A stretch of DNA of 51,760 bases from Acidobacteriota bacterium (GCA_020200155.1 JAIVJG010000166.1:1-51760); one strand, 5' to 3'; positions 1 through 7,526 are shown, counted from the stretch's first letter. Numbers and translations are program-made. The notes: generated from the letters alone by a model not told the origin.

Positions 1-621
1 GACATGCCCTACGGCACATACCACACGGGCGCGGACGACGCCGTGCGCGCTGCGCTGCGACTCGTCAAGGAAGGCGGCGCGGAGGCCGTCAAACTCGAAG
101 GCGGGCGCAGCCGTATCGAGATCGTCCGGCGTTTGATTGACGCGGAGATTCCCGTCATGGGGCACATCGGCCTGACGCCGCAATCCCTCAACAAGCTCGG
201 CAGCTATCGCCTGCAAGCGAAGACGGCGGACGCGGCGCGTGCGCTCGTTGAAGACGCGCGTGCGCTCGAAGAAGCGGGCGTCTGCTCCATCGTGCTCGAA
301 GTCGTGCCGCGCGAGATTGCGCGCGTCGTGACGGATGCCGTGCGCGTCCCCACTATCGGCATCGGCGCGGGCGCGGGCTGCGACGCGCAGATACTCGTCC
401 TCCACGACATGCTCGGCCTCTCCTTCAGCCGGACGCGCCCGCGCTTCGTCCGCGAGTACGTCAACCTGCGCGAGACCATCACCGACGCCATCAGCCGCTA
501 CGCCGAAGACGTGCGCGCCGGCGCGTTCCCCTCCGAAGCGGAGTCGTACCCGCTGCCCGCCGACGCAGCCGCCGAACTAAACGCCGCGCGCGACGACGCC
601 AGCAAACAGGTGGAAAGCTAG
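1..621 (+). CDS. panB: 3-methyl-2-oxobutanoate hydroxymethyltransferase, 5' end outside window
   Basis: PanB transfers a hydroxymethyl group from methylenetetrahydrofolate to alpha-ketoisovalerate, the first committed step to pantothenate and CoA. The window opens in frame (Asp-Met-Pro-Tyr), so the N-terminal 60 or so residues lie upstream and the first Met seen is internal. PanB signatures run in order: MPYGTYHTG, VKLEGG, MGHIGLTPQS, VLEVVPREIA and TIGIGAGAGCDAQILVLHD, which form the metal and ketopantoate pocket of the TIM barrel. The C-terminus is intact and ends in a charged tail typical of the family. panC follows after a 75-base palindromic spacer, so the two pantothenate genes probably form one transcription unit. 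The family call is certain; only the start is unknown. Confidence 0.95.
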   Translation, partial: DMPYGTYHTGADDAVRAALRLVKEGGAEAVKLEGGRSRIEIVRRLIDAEIPVMGHIGLTPQSLNKLGSYRLQAKTADAARALVEDARALEEAGVCSIVLEVVPREIARVVTDAVRVPTIGIGAGAGCDAQILVLHDMLGLSFSRTRPRFVREYVNLRETITDAISRYAEDVRAGAFPSEAESYPLPADAAAELNAARDDASKQVES

Positions 622-625
622 TGAA

Positions 626-694
626 CGGTAAATGGTGAATGGTGAATGGATGAAATCTTTTTCCATTTACTATTCACCATTTACCATTAACCAT
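626..694. repeat. Intergenic inverted repeat between panB and panC
   Basis: The spacer consists of tandem words: GGTAAATGGTGAATGG on the left, answered by TCCATTTACTATTCACCATT and a further CATTTACC/CATTAACC tail on the right. Transcribed, it would form a long AT-rich hairpin with a short T-rich loop. It belongs to the word-like palindromes found in many gaps of this window. There is no clear terminator T-run after it, so I would not call it a terminator. Confidence 0.7.
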
Positions 695-696
695 TT

Positions 697-1542
697 ATGG
701 AAATCATCAATCGCCGTCAACGCATGGCATCCGTGACGCGCAAGTTGCGGCGCGAAGAGGATAAGACGATTGGCCTGGTGCCGACGATGGGCGCGCTGCA
801 CGAGGGGCATCTCAGCCTCGTGCGCGAGGCGCGCAGGATGTGCGACATCGTGGTCGTCTCGGTCTTCGTCAACCCGACACAGTTCGGCCCGAACGAAGAT
901 TACGCACGATACCCGCGCGACCTGACGAAAGACACGACGAGGCTCGCCGACTACAACGTTGACTATATCTTCGCTCCCTCGGTCGAAGAAGTTTACCCGA
1001 AAGGCTTTTCAACTTACGTCACGGTCGAGGGCCTCTCCGAGCCGATGGAGGGCACTGCGCGCCCCGGCCACTTTCGAGGTGTGGCGACCGTGTTGACCGT
1101 CCTCTTCAACACCGTCCGCGCAGACTTCGCCTTCTTCGGGCAGAAGGACGCGCAGCAGGTGCTCGTCGTCAAACGACTCGTGCGCGACCTCGCCTTCGAC
1201 ACGGAGATTGTCGTGCTCCCGACCGTGCGCGAGGAATCCGGCCTCGCGCTCTCTTCGCGCAACGCCTATCTCAAGGACGACGAACGTCGCGCCGCCGCCG
1301 TCATCTACCGCGCGCTTTCGCAGGCGCGCGAGGTCTATCTTGAGGGCGAACGCAACGCCAGACGCCTGACCGAAGTGGTGCGCCAGCAAATTGAGGCGGA
1401 ACCGCGCGCACGTCTTGAATACGTCAGCGTCGTCCGCGTCTACAATAACTTTTCGTCTCTCAACGCTTCTGTCAAATTACTTTCGCTTACAGCCCGGAGA
1501 CGATTTCACACGGACTCACTTCAGCCGCGATTTGCGTTCTGA
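697..1542 (+). CDS. panC: Pantothenate synthetase with abnormal C-terminus
   Basis: PanC condenses pantoate and beta-alanine with ATP hydrolysis to AMP. The HIGH-type ATP motif (PTMGALHEGHLSLV), VFVNPTQFGPNEDYARYPR, the GHFRGVATV stretch, FFGQKDAQQ and the KMSKS-like ESGLALSSRNAYL are all present, so the nucleotidyl-transferase core is complete. Up to about residue 246 (LEYVSVV) it follows the family. The family then continues with a short beta-rich segment (typically VDAETLEP... ending in R-L-I-D-N), but here 35 unrelated, more AT-rich codons run to the stop at 1542. The 281-residue length is therefore fortuitously normal. The tail looks like untranslated leader of the next operon read in frame, as if the 3' end of panC had been deleted. 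The core call is secure; activity is uncertain. Confidence 0.9.
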   Translation: MEIINRRQRMASVTRKLRREEDKTIGLVPTMGALHEGHLSLVREARRMCDIVVVSVFVNPTQFGPNEDYARYPRDLTKDTTRLADYNVDYIFAPSVEEVYPKGFSTYVTVEGLSEPMEGTARPGHFRGVATVLTVLFNTVRADFAFFGQKDAQQVLVVKRLVRDLAFDTEIVVLPTVREESGLALSSRNAYLKDDERRAAAVIYRALSQAREVYLEGERNARRLTEVVRQQIEAEPRARLEYVSVVRVYNNFSSLNASVKLLSLTARRRFHTDSLQPRFAF

Positions 1543-1557
1543 AGTGGCGCTTAACAG

Positions 1558-2088
1558 ATGTCGCAAAGAACCAAACAGAAAGCCCATATCGGATTCAACG
1601 TCAACGGCGACCCCGTGGAAGTCGCGTTCGCGCCGCACAAGACTCTGCTCGAAGTCTTGCGCGAAGACATGAACCTGATGGGCACGAAGCACGGCTGCGA
1701 ACTCGGCGAGTGCGGCACGTGCGCGGTGCTCGTGGACGGTCGCTCGATTTTGTCGTGCCTGATGCTCGGTCTCGACGCCGAAGGCCGCCACGTCGAGACA
1801 ATCGAGGGAATGGAGACGAGCGCGGGGCTGCACCCTTTGCAGGAGACTTTCGCCGACCTCGGAGCGGCGCAGTGCGGCTACTGCACGCCCGGCTTCCTGC
1901 TCGTCGCCAAAGAACTGCTTGCGGCGAAGCCGAACCCCACGCGCGAAGAGATCAAAGAAGCTCTGAGCGGAAATCTCTGTCGCTGTACCGGCTACATCAA
2001 AATCTACGAAGCGGTCGAACTGGCGGCGGCGCGCATGCGCGGCGCGGAGATGGAGCTACCAAGAGAAAGCGTCTATGGCTACGAATAA
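1558..2088 (+). CDS. Molybdenum hydroxylase, 2Fe-2S (gamma) subunit
   Basis: Small electron-transfer subunit of a xanthine oxidase-family enzyme (176 residues; the family is usually 150-180). The plant-type 2Fe-2S domain has Cys47, Cys52, Cys55 and Cys67 (GCELGECGTC...SC). The C-terminal helical 2Fe-2S domain has Cys106 and Cys109 (QCGYCTPG) and Cys141 and Cys143 (NLCRCTGY). It passes electrons between the molybdopterin site and the FAD subunit. The gene overlaps the next one by 14 bases, indicating translational coupling. Together with the alpha and beta subunits downstream it resembles HcrC of 4-hydroxybenzoyl-CoA reductase, but this subunit alone cannot distinguish HcrC from CoxS or XdhC-type proteins. 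Confidence 0.93.
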   Translation: MSQRTKQKAHIGFNVNGDPVEVAFAPHKTLLEVLREDMNLMGTKHGCELGECGTCAVLVDGRSILSCLMLGLDAEGRHVETIEGMETSAGLHPLQETFADLGAAQCGYCTPGFLLVAKELLAAKPNPTREEIKEALSGNLCRCTGYIKIYEAVELAAARMRGAEMELPRESVYGYE

Positions 2089-4549
2089 GAACAGCAACGG
2101 ATTCAGACGAAACGACGGCAACAATGCGGACGCCAACGGCAAAGACTTGAAAGTTGTCGGCAAGCCGTTCCGCAAAGTTGACGCACGTGCGAAGTGTACG
2201 GGGCAGACGAAGTTCGCCGACGACATCGTGCTGCCGCGGATGCTCTACGCCAAACTGCTGCGCTCGCATGAGCCGCACGCGATTATTAAAAGCATTGACA
2301 CGTCGAAGGCCGAGGCGCTGCCCGGCGTCTTAGCCGTCATCACGGGCAAAGATTTGCCCATCCCTTACGGCATCCTCCCCGTCAGTCAGGACGAGCACCC
2401 GCTCTGCGTAGACCGCGTGCGCTTCATCGGCGATCCTGTCGCGGCTGTCGCAGCGATTGACGAGGACACGGCTTTCGAGGCGATGAATCTGATCGAGGTC
2501 GAGTACGAAAAGTTGCAGACCATCACGAGCATCGAAGAGGCCGTATTGATTGACGAGCCGCGCATACACGATTACGGCGAAGGCGGCAACGTCCACAAGT
2601 CCGTGCATCTCGAATTCGGCGATCTTGACGAAGGGTTCGCGCAAGCCGACCTCGTGCGTGAAGACGTGTTCTTCTACGAAGGCAACACGCACCTGCCTAT
2701 GGAGCAGCACGCGGCTGTCGCGCACTACGATTCGGACGACAAGCTGACGCTCTGGACTTCGACGCAGACGCCCCACTACGTCCATCGCGCGCTCGCCAAA
2801 ACTTTAGGGATGCGCGCGGCGCACATTCGCGTCATCGCCACGCCGAACGGCGGCGGCTTCGGCGGCAAGAGCGACCCCTTCAATCACGAGATCGTCGTCT
2901 GCGAACTTTCACGCCGCACGCGCCGCCCCGTCAAAGTCACCTTGACGCGCGAGGAAGTTTTCTACTGCCATCGCGGGCGTCATCCCGTGCTGATGAAAAT
3001 CAAAACAGGCGTCAAAAAGGACGGCGCGATCACGGCGATGGACTTCGAGTCGTTCCTCGACGGCGGCGCATACGGCTCTTACGGCGTCGCCTCGACCTTC
3101 TACACCGGCGCGCTGCAAACCGTCACTTACGATGTGCCGCGCTACCGCTTCAAGGGTTTGCGCGCCTTCACCAACAAGCCGCCGTGCGGCCCCAAGCGCG
3201 GGCACGGCACGCCGCAGCCGCGCTTCGGCCTCGAAGTGCAACTCGACAAGCTCGCCGAAGAACTCAAGCTAGACCCTGCGGAGATGCGTCTGAAACATCT
3301 CGCGCCGCCCAACTCCGTCACGGCCAACTATCTTCGCATCGGTTCGATGGGCTTAGGCAAGTGCATCGAGAAAGTCGTCAAAGGCTCGGACTGGAAGAAC
3401 AAGCACCGCAAGCTTCCCTTTGGCAAAGGCGTCGGCCTCGCGTGCAGCTCTTACATCTGCGGCGCGGGGCTGCCGATCTACTGGAACAATATGCCGCACT
3501 CCGGCGTCCAACTCGCGCTCGACCGGCAGGGCGGCGTCCGCATCCAGTGCGGCTCAATAGACATCGGGCAAGGGTCTGACTCCATCCTCGCCTACATCGT
3601 CGCCGAAGTTTTGGGCATAGACCCGTTCGACATCCGCGTCCTCACCGCCGACACGGATTTGACGCCCGTTGACCTCGGCAGCTATTCGAGCCGCGTCACA
3701 CTGATGACAGGCAACGCTGCCCTGCAAGCCGCCGAACGCGCACGCGAACTGTTAAGCATCGCCGTCGCCGAAAAACTCTGCACGCCGGTCGAGAATCTCT
3801 CCTTCGCCGACCGTCGCGTCTTCGACGTGGAGAACCCGGAGACGGGCGTCACCTTCGCCGAGGCGGTCGTGCTCGCCGAGTCGAAGTTTGGCACCATCGG
3901 CACGGTCGGCTCTTACACGCCGCCGCGCTCGCCCGGAAAATTCAAAGGCGCGGGCGTCGGCCCCTCGCCCGCTTACAGTTACTCTGCCGCCATCGCCGAG
4001 GTGGACGTTGACGCCGAGACAGGCTTCGTCACTGTCGAGCGCGTCTGGATCGGCCACGACATCGGGCGGAGCATCAATCCCATGCTCGTCATGGGACAGG
4101 TCGAGGGCGGCGTCTACATGGGACTCGGCGAGGCGCTCATGGAAGAGATGATCTACCGCGCCAACCGCAACGCCGTCCACAAATTTCCCTCCATGCTCGA
4201 ATACAAAAGCCCGACGACTTTGGAGATGTGCGACGTGCTGACCTACCTCGTCGAAGACGCAGACCCCAACGGCCCCTTCGGCGCAAAGGAAGTCGGGCAG
4301 GGGCCGCTCCTTCCGGTCATGCCTGCGGTCGCCAATGCCGTCTACGATGCCGTCGGCGTGCGCGTGGACGAAGTGCCCATCACGCCCGAAAAAGTTCTCG
4401 CCGCGTTGCGAGCCAAAGCACGGGGCAAGGAAGCACGCTTCGGCCCCACAGGTGTCCCCGCCGTCGAGTGGCCCGACGCGCTCAAGGTGCTCACGCCCGC
4501 CGAAGGCGGCGACGGCAAAGAGATGCCGCGCGTGGCGGTGCATTCGTGA
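2075..4549 (+). CDS. Molybdenum hydroxylase, molybdopterin-binding (alpha) subunit
   Basis: Catalytic subunit of 824 residues carrying the molybdopterin-cytosine-dinucleotide cofactor. After a polar 25-residue N-terminal extension comes the a/b hammerhead domain (KVVGKPFRKVDARAKCTGQT). The Moco-binding GGGFGGK lies near residue 260, followed by CGPKRGHGTPQ, GSIDIGQGSD and SYSSRVTLMTGNA. Near the C-terminus the conserved GAKxxGE motif reads GAKEVGQG, so the position of the catalytic glutamate appears to be Gln742. Overall order and the accompanying FAD subunit point to a 4-hydroxybenzoyl-CoA reductase-like enzyme that hydroxylates, or reductively dehydroxylates, an aromatic or N-heterocyclic substrate in the cytoplasm; the true substrate is unknown. 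The last 18 codons recur twice downstream, at 5144-5218 and 5499-5540. Confidence 0.92.
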   Translation: MATNKNSNGFRRNDGNNADANGKDLKVVGKPFRKVDARAKCTGQTKFADDIVLPRMLYAKLLRSHEPHAIIKSIDTSKAEALPGVLAVITGKDLPIPYGILPVSQDEHPLCVDRVRFIGDPVAAVAAIDEDTAFEAMNLIEVEYEKLQTITSIEEAVLIDEPRIHDYGEGGNVHKSVHLEFGDLDEGFAQADLVREDVFFYEGNTHLPMEQHAAVAHYDSDDKLTLWTSTQTPHYVHRALAKTLGMRAAHIRVIATPNGGGFGGKSDPFNHEIVVCELSRRTRRPVKVTLTREEVFYCHRGRHPVLMKIKTGVKKDGAITAMDFESFLDGGAYGSYGVASTFYTGALQTVTYDVPRYRFKGLRAFTNKPPCGPKRGHGTPQPRFGLEVQLDKLAEELKLDPAEMRLKHLAPPNSVTANYLRIGSMGLGKCIEKVVKGSDWKNKHRKLPFGKGVGLACSSYICGAGLPIYWNNMPHSGVQLALDRQGGVRIQCGSIDIGQGSDSILAYIVAEVLGIDPFDIRVLTADTDLTPVDLGSYSSRVTLMTGNAALQAAERARELLSIAVAEKLCTPVENLSFADRRVFDVENPETGVTFAEAVVLAESKFGTIGTVGSYTPPRSPGKFKGAGVGPSPAYSYSAAIAEVDVDAETGFVTVERVWIGHDIGRSINPMLVMGQVEGGVYMGLGEALMEEMIYRANRNAVHKFPSMLEYKSPTTLEMCDVLTYLVEDADPNGPFGAKEVGQGPLLPVMPAVANAVYDAVGVRVDEVPITPEKVLAALRAKARGKEARFGPTGVPAVEWPDALKVLTPAEGGDGKEMPRVAVHS

Positions 4550-4563
4550 AATGAAGGTTAGAC

Positions 4564-4908
4564 GTGAAGCTACCCAATGCTGAACACGCAGTCGTTGATG
4601 TTGAAAAACTCCGTGAATACAGCTTGAATCCAAATCACCCGGAAGGAAAGCATAAGGCGTGTGTTTTTCTGTCCGCATTGGGCTTCAAGGTGGATCACGC
4701 AGAACGCTTGCGCGAGATGGTGCTGGAAGCGATCTTGACAGCAGAAGCGACAGCACAATCGCCTACGTCCTATGGACAAAGATTTGTGGTGGATTTTCAG
4801 GTCAGGTGGGAAGAGCGTTTCGTAGTGTCGCTTGTCACGATACGCTCCGCATGGATAATCAGGAATGATGAAGATTTCCCGCGCTTGACGACTTGCTTCA
4901 TCCCATAA
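4564..4908 (+). CDS. DUF6883-like small protein
   Basis: A 114-residue protein starting at GTG. The pattern MKLPNAEHAVVDVEKLREYSLNP, HPEGKHKACVFLSALGF, then YGQRFVVDFQVRW and SAWIIRNDEDFPRLTTC matches what I recall of DUF6883, a small soluble domain often encoded next to a DUF4926 protein, as here. No catalytic motif is evident and function is unknown. A toxin-antitoxin-like or other accessory pair is a guess from size and pairing only. It sits inside the molybdenum hydroxylase operon between the alpha and beta subunits, where it has no obvious metabolic reason to be, and is followed by a degenerate copy of the alpha subunit's 3' end. It reads as inserted cargo. Confidence 0.7.
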   Translation: MKLPNAEHAVVDVEKLREYSLNPNHPEGKHKACVFLSALGFKVDHAERLREMVLEAILTAEATAQSPTSYGQRFVVDFQVRWEERFVVSLVTIRSAWIIRNDEDFPRLTTCFIP

Positions 4909-4923
4909 AGGAGATTTTGAAAG

Positions 4924-5139
4924 ATGGATGAAATGAAATTGCTTGACGTAGTAGCACTGACGGAGAACCTCCAATCAGAAGGCTTGCGGCGCGGCGAGGT
5001 CGGGACGATTGTCGAGCAGTGGGCTGATGGTGTCTTTGAAGTCGAGTTCAGTGACGATTCAGGTCAGGCTTACGCATTCGCCGCCATCCCGGCCAACAAA
5101 TTAATGAAGCTCTATTTCCGCAAAGACGAGGCGGCTTGA
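4924..5139 (+). CDS. DUF4926-like small protein
   Basis: A 71-residue acidic protein beginning DEMKLLDVVALTENL and containing GLRRGEVGTIVEQW, FEVEFSDDSGQAYAF and PANKLMKLY. This is the DUF4926 pattern, a compact SH3-like beta fold by general resemblance. A strong ribosome-binding site (AAGGAG) lies just upstream, 15 bases after the DUF6883 stop, so the two are co-translated as a pair. Function is unknown. Five bases after its stop begins the first degenerate copy of the molybdenum subunit's 3' end, which marks the right edge of this cassette. Confidence 0.72.
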   Translation: MDEMKLLDVVALTENLQSEGLRRGEVGTIVEQWADGVFEVEFSDDSGQAYAFAAIPANKLMKLYFRKDEAA

Positions 5140-5143
5140 AGTA

Positions 5144-5218
5144 CAAGCGACAAAAGCCTGCAAACCCGCCGAAGGCAGCGACAGGCATGAGATGCCGCGC
5201 GTCGCTATGCATTCATAG
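5144..5218 (+). repeat. Second copy of the 3' end of the molybdenum-subunit gene
   Basis: Read in the frame ending at the TAG at 5216, this gives KPAEGSDRHEMPRVAMHS and a stop. The genuine gene end at about 4493-4549 gives TPAEGGDGKEMPRVAVHS. By hand alignment 44 of the last 57 bases match, and the weaker match continues a few codons upstream (QATKAC against DALKVL). It has no start codon and is not a gene. It lies between the DUF6883/DUF4926 pair and the next small ORF, like the duplicated target left when a cassette integrates at a gene's 3' end. Confidence 0.75.
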
Positions 5219-5255
5219 CAGATTGGCGAACATGAGATAAGACATAACGAGAAAT

Positions 5256-5474
5256 ATGAACGAGCCATCAACATTTCGGCCTTTCGTCTTCTCCATCGTT
5301 GAAGACGACGGCGAAAACGTGACTATCGAAATCTCGGAAGAGAATTACCGTCTAGACATAGAGGCCGGGATTGCGGAAGAGGCCACGCTCAAGCCTGGTC
5401 GCTACAAAATGAAGCGCGGCGGTTTCCTCGCACGTCACCCCGAGTTGAAGATCGAAGAAAAAAAGCGCGCCTGA
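5256..5474 (+). CDS. Small hypothetical protein (72 aa)
   Basis: I do not recognise this protein. It is acidic in its first half (FSIVEDDGENVTIEISEENYRLDIEAGIAEEATL) and basic in its second (KPGRYKMKRGGFLARHPELKIEEKKRA), with no signal peptide or membrane segment. It has its own start and a weak purine-rich leader (GAGAAAT). It is bracketed by two degenerate copies of the molybdenum subunit's 3' end, so it appears to be a second inserted unit in the same operon gap. A small regulatory or antitoxin-like role is possible but unsupported by any motif. Confidence 0.55.
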   Translation: MNEPSTFRPFVFSIVEDDGENVTIEISEENYRLDIEAGIAEEATLKPGRYKMKRGGFLARHPELKIEEKKRA

Positions 5475-5498
5475 GTTAGGCGGCTGTGCAGCGAGCGC

Positions 5499-5540
5499 GA
5501 CGATGGTGGCGAGATGATGCGTGTGGCCGTGTATTCGTAA
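5499..5540 (+). repeat. Third copy of the 3' end of the molybdenum-subunit gene
   Basis: Read in frame to the TAA at 5538, this gives DDGGEMMRVAVYS and a stop, against GDGKEMPRVAVHS at the real gene end. By hand 30 of 42 bases match. It ends 20 bases before the start of the FAD subunit, the spacing one expects if this was the original end of the alpha gene before small-gene cassettes were inserted and the end was regenerated upstream. Confidence 0.65.
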
Positions 5541-5560
5541 AGAGAGTAATTGAAAACGCT

Positions 5561-6550
5561 ATGATGCGACTTCCGAAGTTTAGTTATCTCGTTCCGCAGA
5601 CCGTGCGCGAGGCGGTGAAGATGATGGGCGACGCGGGGCCGGCGGGGCAGTTCGTCGCGGGCGGGACGGATTTGTATCCGAACATGAAGCGGCGACAGCA
5701 GACGCCGGAGACGGTCATCTCCGTGGGGCGTCTGAAAGAGTTGCGGGAGATTGCGGGAGACGGCGCGACGGGCTTGCGAATCGGCGCGGGCGTGAGTTTG
5801 ACGGACATCGTGGAGCATCCCGTCATCAGACGGGATTACCCGGCGGTGGCGCAGGCGGCGCGGACGATCTCGACGCCGATCTTGCGTAACATGGGGACGA
5901 TTGGCGGGAATCTGCTGCTGGACACGCGTTGCAATTACTATGACCAGAATTACGAGTGGCGCAAAGGCATCAACTTCTGTTTGAAGAAGGACGGCGACGT
6001 GTGTTGGGTTGCGCCGGGGAGCGAGAAGTGCTGGGCGGTGCAGTCTTCAGACCTCGTGCCGCTGATGGTCGCCACGGGCGCGCAGGTGCGTCTGGTTTCG
6101 ACCGTGAATGAGCGGATGGTGACGGCCAAAGGTCTCTACAACGACGACGGCATCCAATATCTGCACAAGAGGCCGGAAGAGTTGCTCACAGAGATTCACC
6201 TGCCGCCTGTGAACGGCTGGCGCGCGGTCTACAAGAAGCTGCGGAGGCGTGGCGCATTCGACTTCCCCGTGCTCGGCGTGGCGGCGGCCATCAACGTCGG
6301 TGCGGACGGCGCGGTGCGAGAGGCGCGTGTGATCCTCGGCGGCATCGCACCGGCCCCTTTGGAAGTGAAGGAAGCGGCGGCGGCTCTTGTGGGCGCGCCG
6401 CTTGACGACGAGCGCATCGCGCAGGCGGCGGAGGCGTGTTACATGAAGGCGCGCCCGCTCGACAACACGGATCACCTGATGAACTATCGCAAGCGAATGG
6501 CACGCCCGTTCGTCCTGCGCGCACTCGAAGAATTGCGACGTTCTTTGTAA
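5561..6550 (+). CDS. Molybdenum hydroxylase, FAD-binding (beta) subunit with 4-Cys loop
   Basis: FAD subunit of 329 residues. I start at ATG 5561 (MMRLPKFSYLVPQTV) rather than further upstream, because the preceding codons belong to the repeated gene tail. The FAD motifs FVAGGTDLYPNMK and MGTIGGNLL are present. After the second comes an insertion carrying Cys124, Cys140, Cys148 and Cys157 (DTRCNYY...NFCLKK...DVCWV...EKCWA). This four-cysteine loop is the hallmark of HcrB of 4-hydroxybenzoyl-CoA reductase, where it binds an extra 4Fe-4S cluster; ordinary xanthine dehydrogenase or CO dehydrogenase medium subunits lack it. The C-terminal CODH-flavoprotein domain is complete. Its spacing from the alpha subunit is widened by the inserted cassettes. 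The family call is firm; the substrate is not. Confidence 0.92.
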   Translation: MMRLPKFSYLVPQTVREAVKMMGDAGPAGQFVAGGTDLYPNMKRRQQTPETVISVGRLKELREIAGDGATGLRIGAGVSLTDIVEHPVIRRDYPAVAQAARTISTPILRNMGTIGGNLLLDTRCNYYDQNYEWRKGINFCLKKDGDVCWVAPGSEKCWAVQSSDLVPLMVATGAQVRLVSTVNERMVTAKGLYNDDGIQYLHKRPEELLTEIHLPPVNGWRAVYKKLRRRGAFDFPVLGVAAAINVGADGAVREARVILGGIAPAPLEVKEAAAALVGAPLDDERIAQAAEACYMKARPLDNTDHLMNYRKRMARPFVLRALEELRRSL

Positions 6551-6561
6551 GGAAAGAAAAG

Positions 6562-6719
6562 TTTACACGGATGGACAGGATGGACAGGATAAGAAAAGCA
6601 ATGCGGAATTGGGAATGCGGAATGATGAAAGATAAAGAAGCTCCGCCCTCCATTCATCGCTCATCATTCTGCATTCAGCATTTGCCTTTCATCCTGTCCA
6701 TCCTGTCCATCCGTGTAAA
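6562..6719. repeat. Long composite palindrome (GGATGGACAGGAT type)
   Basis: A perfect 29-base inverted repeat, left arm 6562-6590 and right arm 6691-6719, with core words ATGGACAGGATGGACAGGAT and its complement. Nested inside is a second imperfect arm pair built on GCGGAATGATGAA and TCATCATTCTGCATT. The same two-layer architecture, including the shared word CATTCATCGCTCATCATT, occurs at 32510-32658. It fills the gap between the FAD subunit and mocA. Confidence 0.85.
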
Positions 6720-6732
6720 TATTTTTTAGATT

Positions 6733-7371
6733 GTGAATGAAATTGCCGCCATCCTTCTCGCAGCCGGGCGCTCGCGGCGCATGGGCGCGTTCAAGCCGTT
6801 GCTGCCGTTCGGTGACGCCACGGTCGTTGAAGCATGCATCGAGAATCTGCGCGGGGCAGGAATAGATGAGATCGTCGTTGTGCTCGGCCATCGTGCAGGG
6901 GAATTGCGCGAGCGTTTAGCGCGGCTGCCGTCCGTCCGTTTCGCCTTCAACGAAGAAGCGGAGAGCGAGATGGGAGTCTCGATTGCGCGGGGTGTCGAGA
7001 AGATTTCCGAAGAGGCCGAAGCTGTCCTGCTCTCGCTGGTGGATCAGCCGGCGGTTCCGCCTGCGGAGATACGAAAGCTGCTCGACGAGCGACGGCGGAC
7101 GGGGGCGCGGCTGGTCGTGCCGGAGTGGGAGGGTCGCGGCGGTCATCCCGTGCTGGTCGGCCTTGAGTTTCGCCGGTCGCTCCTGAAACTTGATCCGCAG
7201 AAGGGTCTGCGCGAATTGTTCGACGCGCATCGCGGCGAGGTGCTGCGCGTGCCCGCCGGTTCGCCCTACGTCGCGCGGGATATGGATACGTGGGACGAGT
7301 ACTGCGTGCTGCACCGAGAGATTTTCGGCACGTCGCCGCCCGACGCCGTGCGACTGCGTGCGAAAGACTGA
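6733..7371 (+). CDS. mocA: Molybdenum cofactor cytidylyltransferase-like NTP transferase
   Basis: A 212-residue GT-A fold nucleotidyltransferase starting at GTG. It begins IAAILLAAGRSRRMGAFKPLLPF, the LAAGxSxRMGxxK signature that binds the nucleotide. VLLSLVDQPAVPP (the metal-binding D-Q-P motif of MocA-type enzymes) and GRGGHPVLV follow. MocA adds CMP to molybdopterin to make the MCD form used by xanthine-oxidase-family enzymes. Its position directly after a three-subunit enzyme of that family supports MocA rather than MobA, which makes the guanine form. A long palindrome separates it from the FAD subunit but orientation is the same. Related NTP transferases of other pathways cannot be wholly excluded. 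Confidence 0.85.
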   Translation: MNEIAAILLAAGRSRRMGAFKPLLPFGDATVVEACIENLRGAGIDEIVVVLGHRAGELRERLARLPSVRFAFNEEAESEMGVSIARGVEKISEEAEAVLLSLVDQPAVPPAEIRKLLDERRRTGARLVVPEWEGRGGHPVLVGLEFRRSLLKLDPQKGLRELFDAHRGEVLRVPAGSPYVARDMDTWDEYCVLHREIFGTSPPDAVRLRAKD

Positions 7372-7526
7372 GGCGGACTTGTACGCCTTTAACACAACCT
7401 TTCTTTTTGACCGCTCATCTAAGATTCGTGTTGGGCAGACTCGCGCCGTATGTGGGCGCGTTTCGCGGAAAACGGAACCGGCACGATTGACGCGCCCGAC
7501 ACGCGGAAGCCGGTAAGGAGACTCAA

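Noticed and set aside
4564-5139. DUF6883/DUF4926 pair called a toxin-antitoxin system
   Set aside because: No toxin catalytic motif or DNA-binding antitoxin domain is visible; kept only as an unknown pair.
5486-5560. Longer N-terminus for the FAD subunit
   Set aside because: It would translate the repeated gene tail out of frame; the family begins near MMRLPKF at 5561.
6562-6719. Repeated GGACAGGAT words as a CRISPR array
   Set aside because: Repeats are adjacent and inverted, with no regular spacers and no cas genes.
7417-7450. TTGACC box upstream of the redoxin gene as promoter
   Set aside because: No acceptable -10 box lies 16-18 bases downstream.
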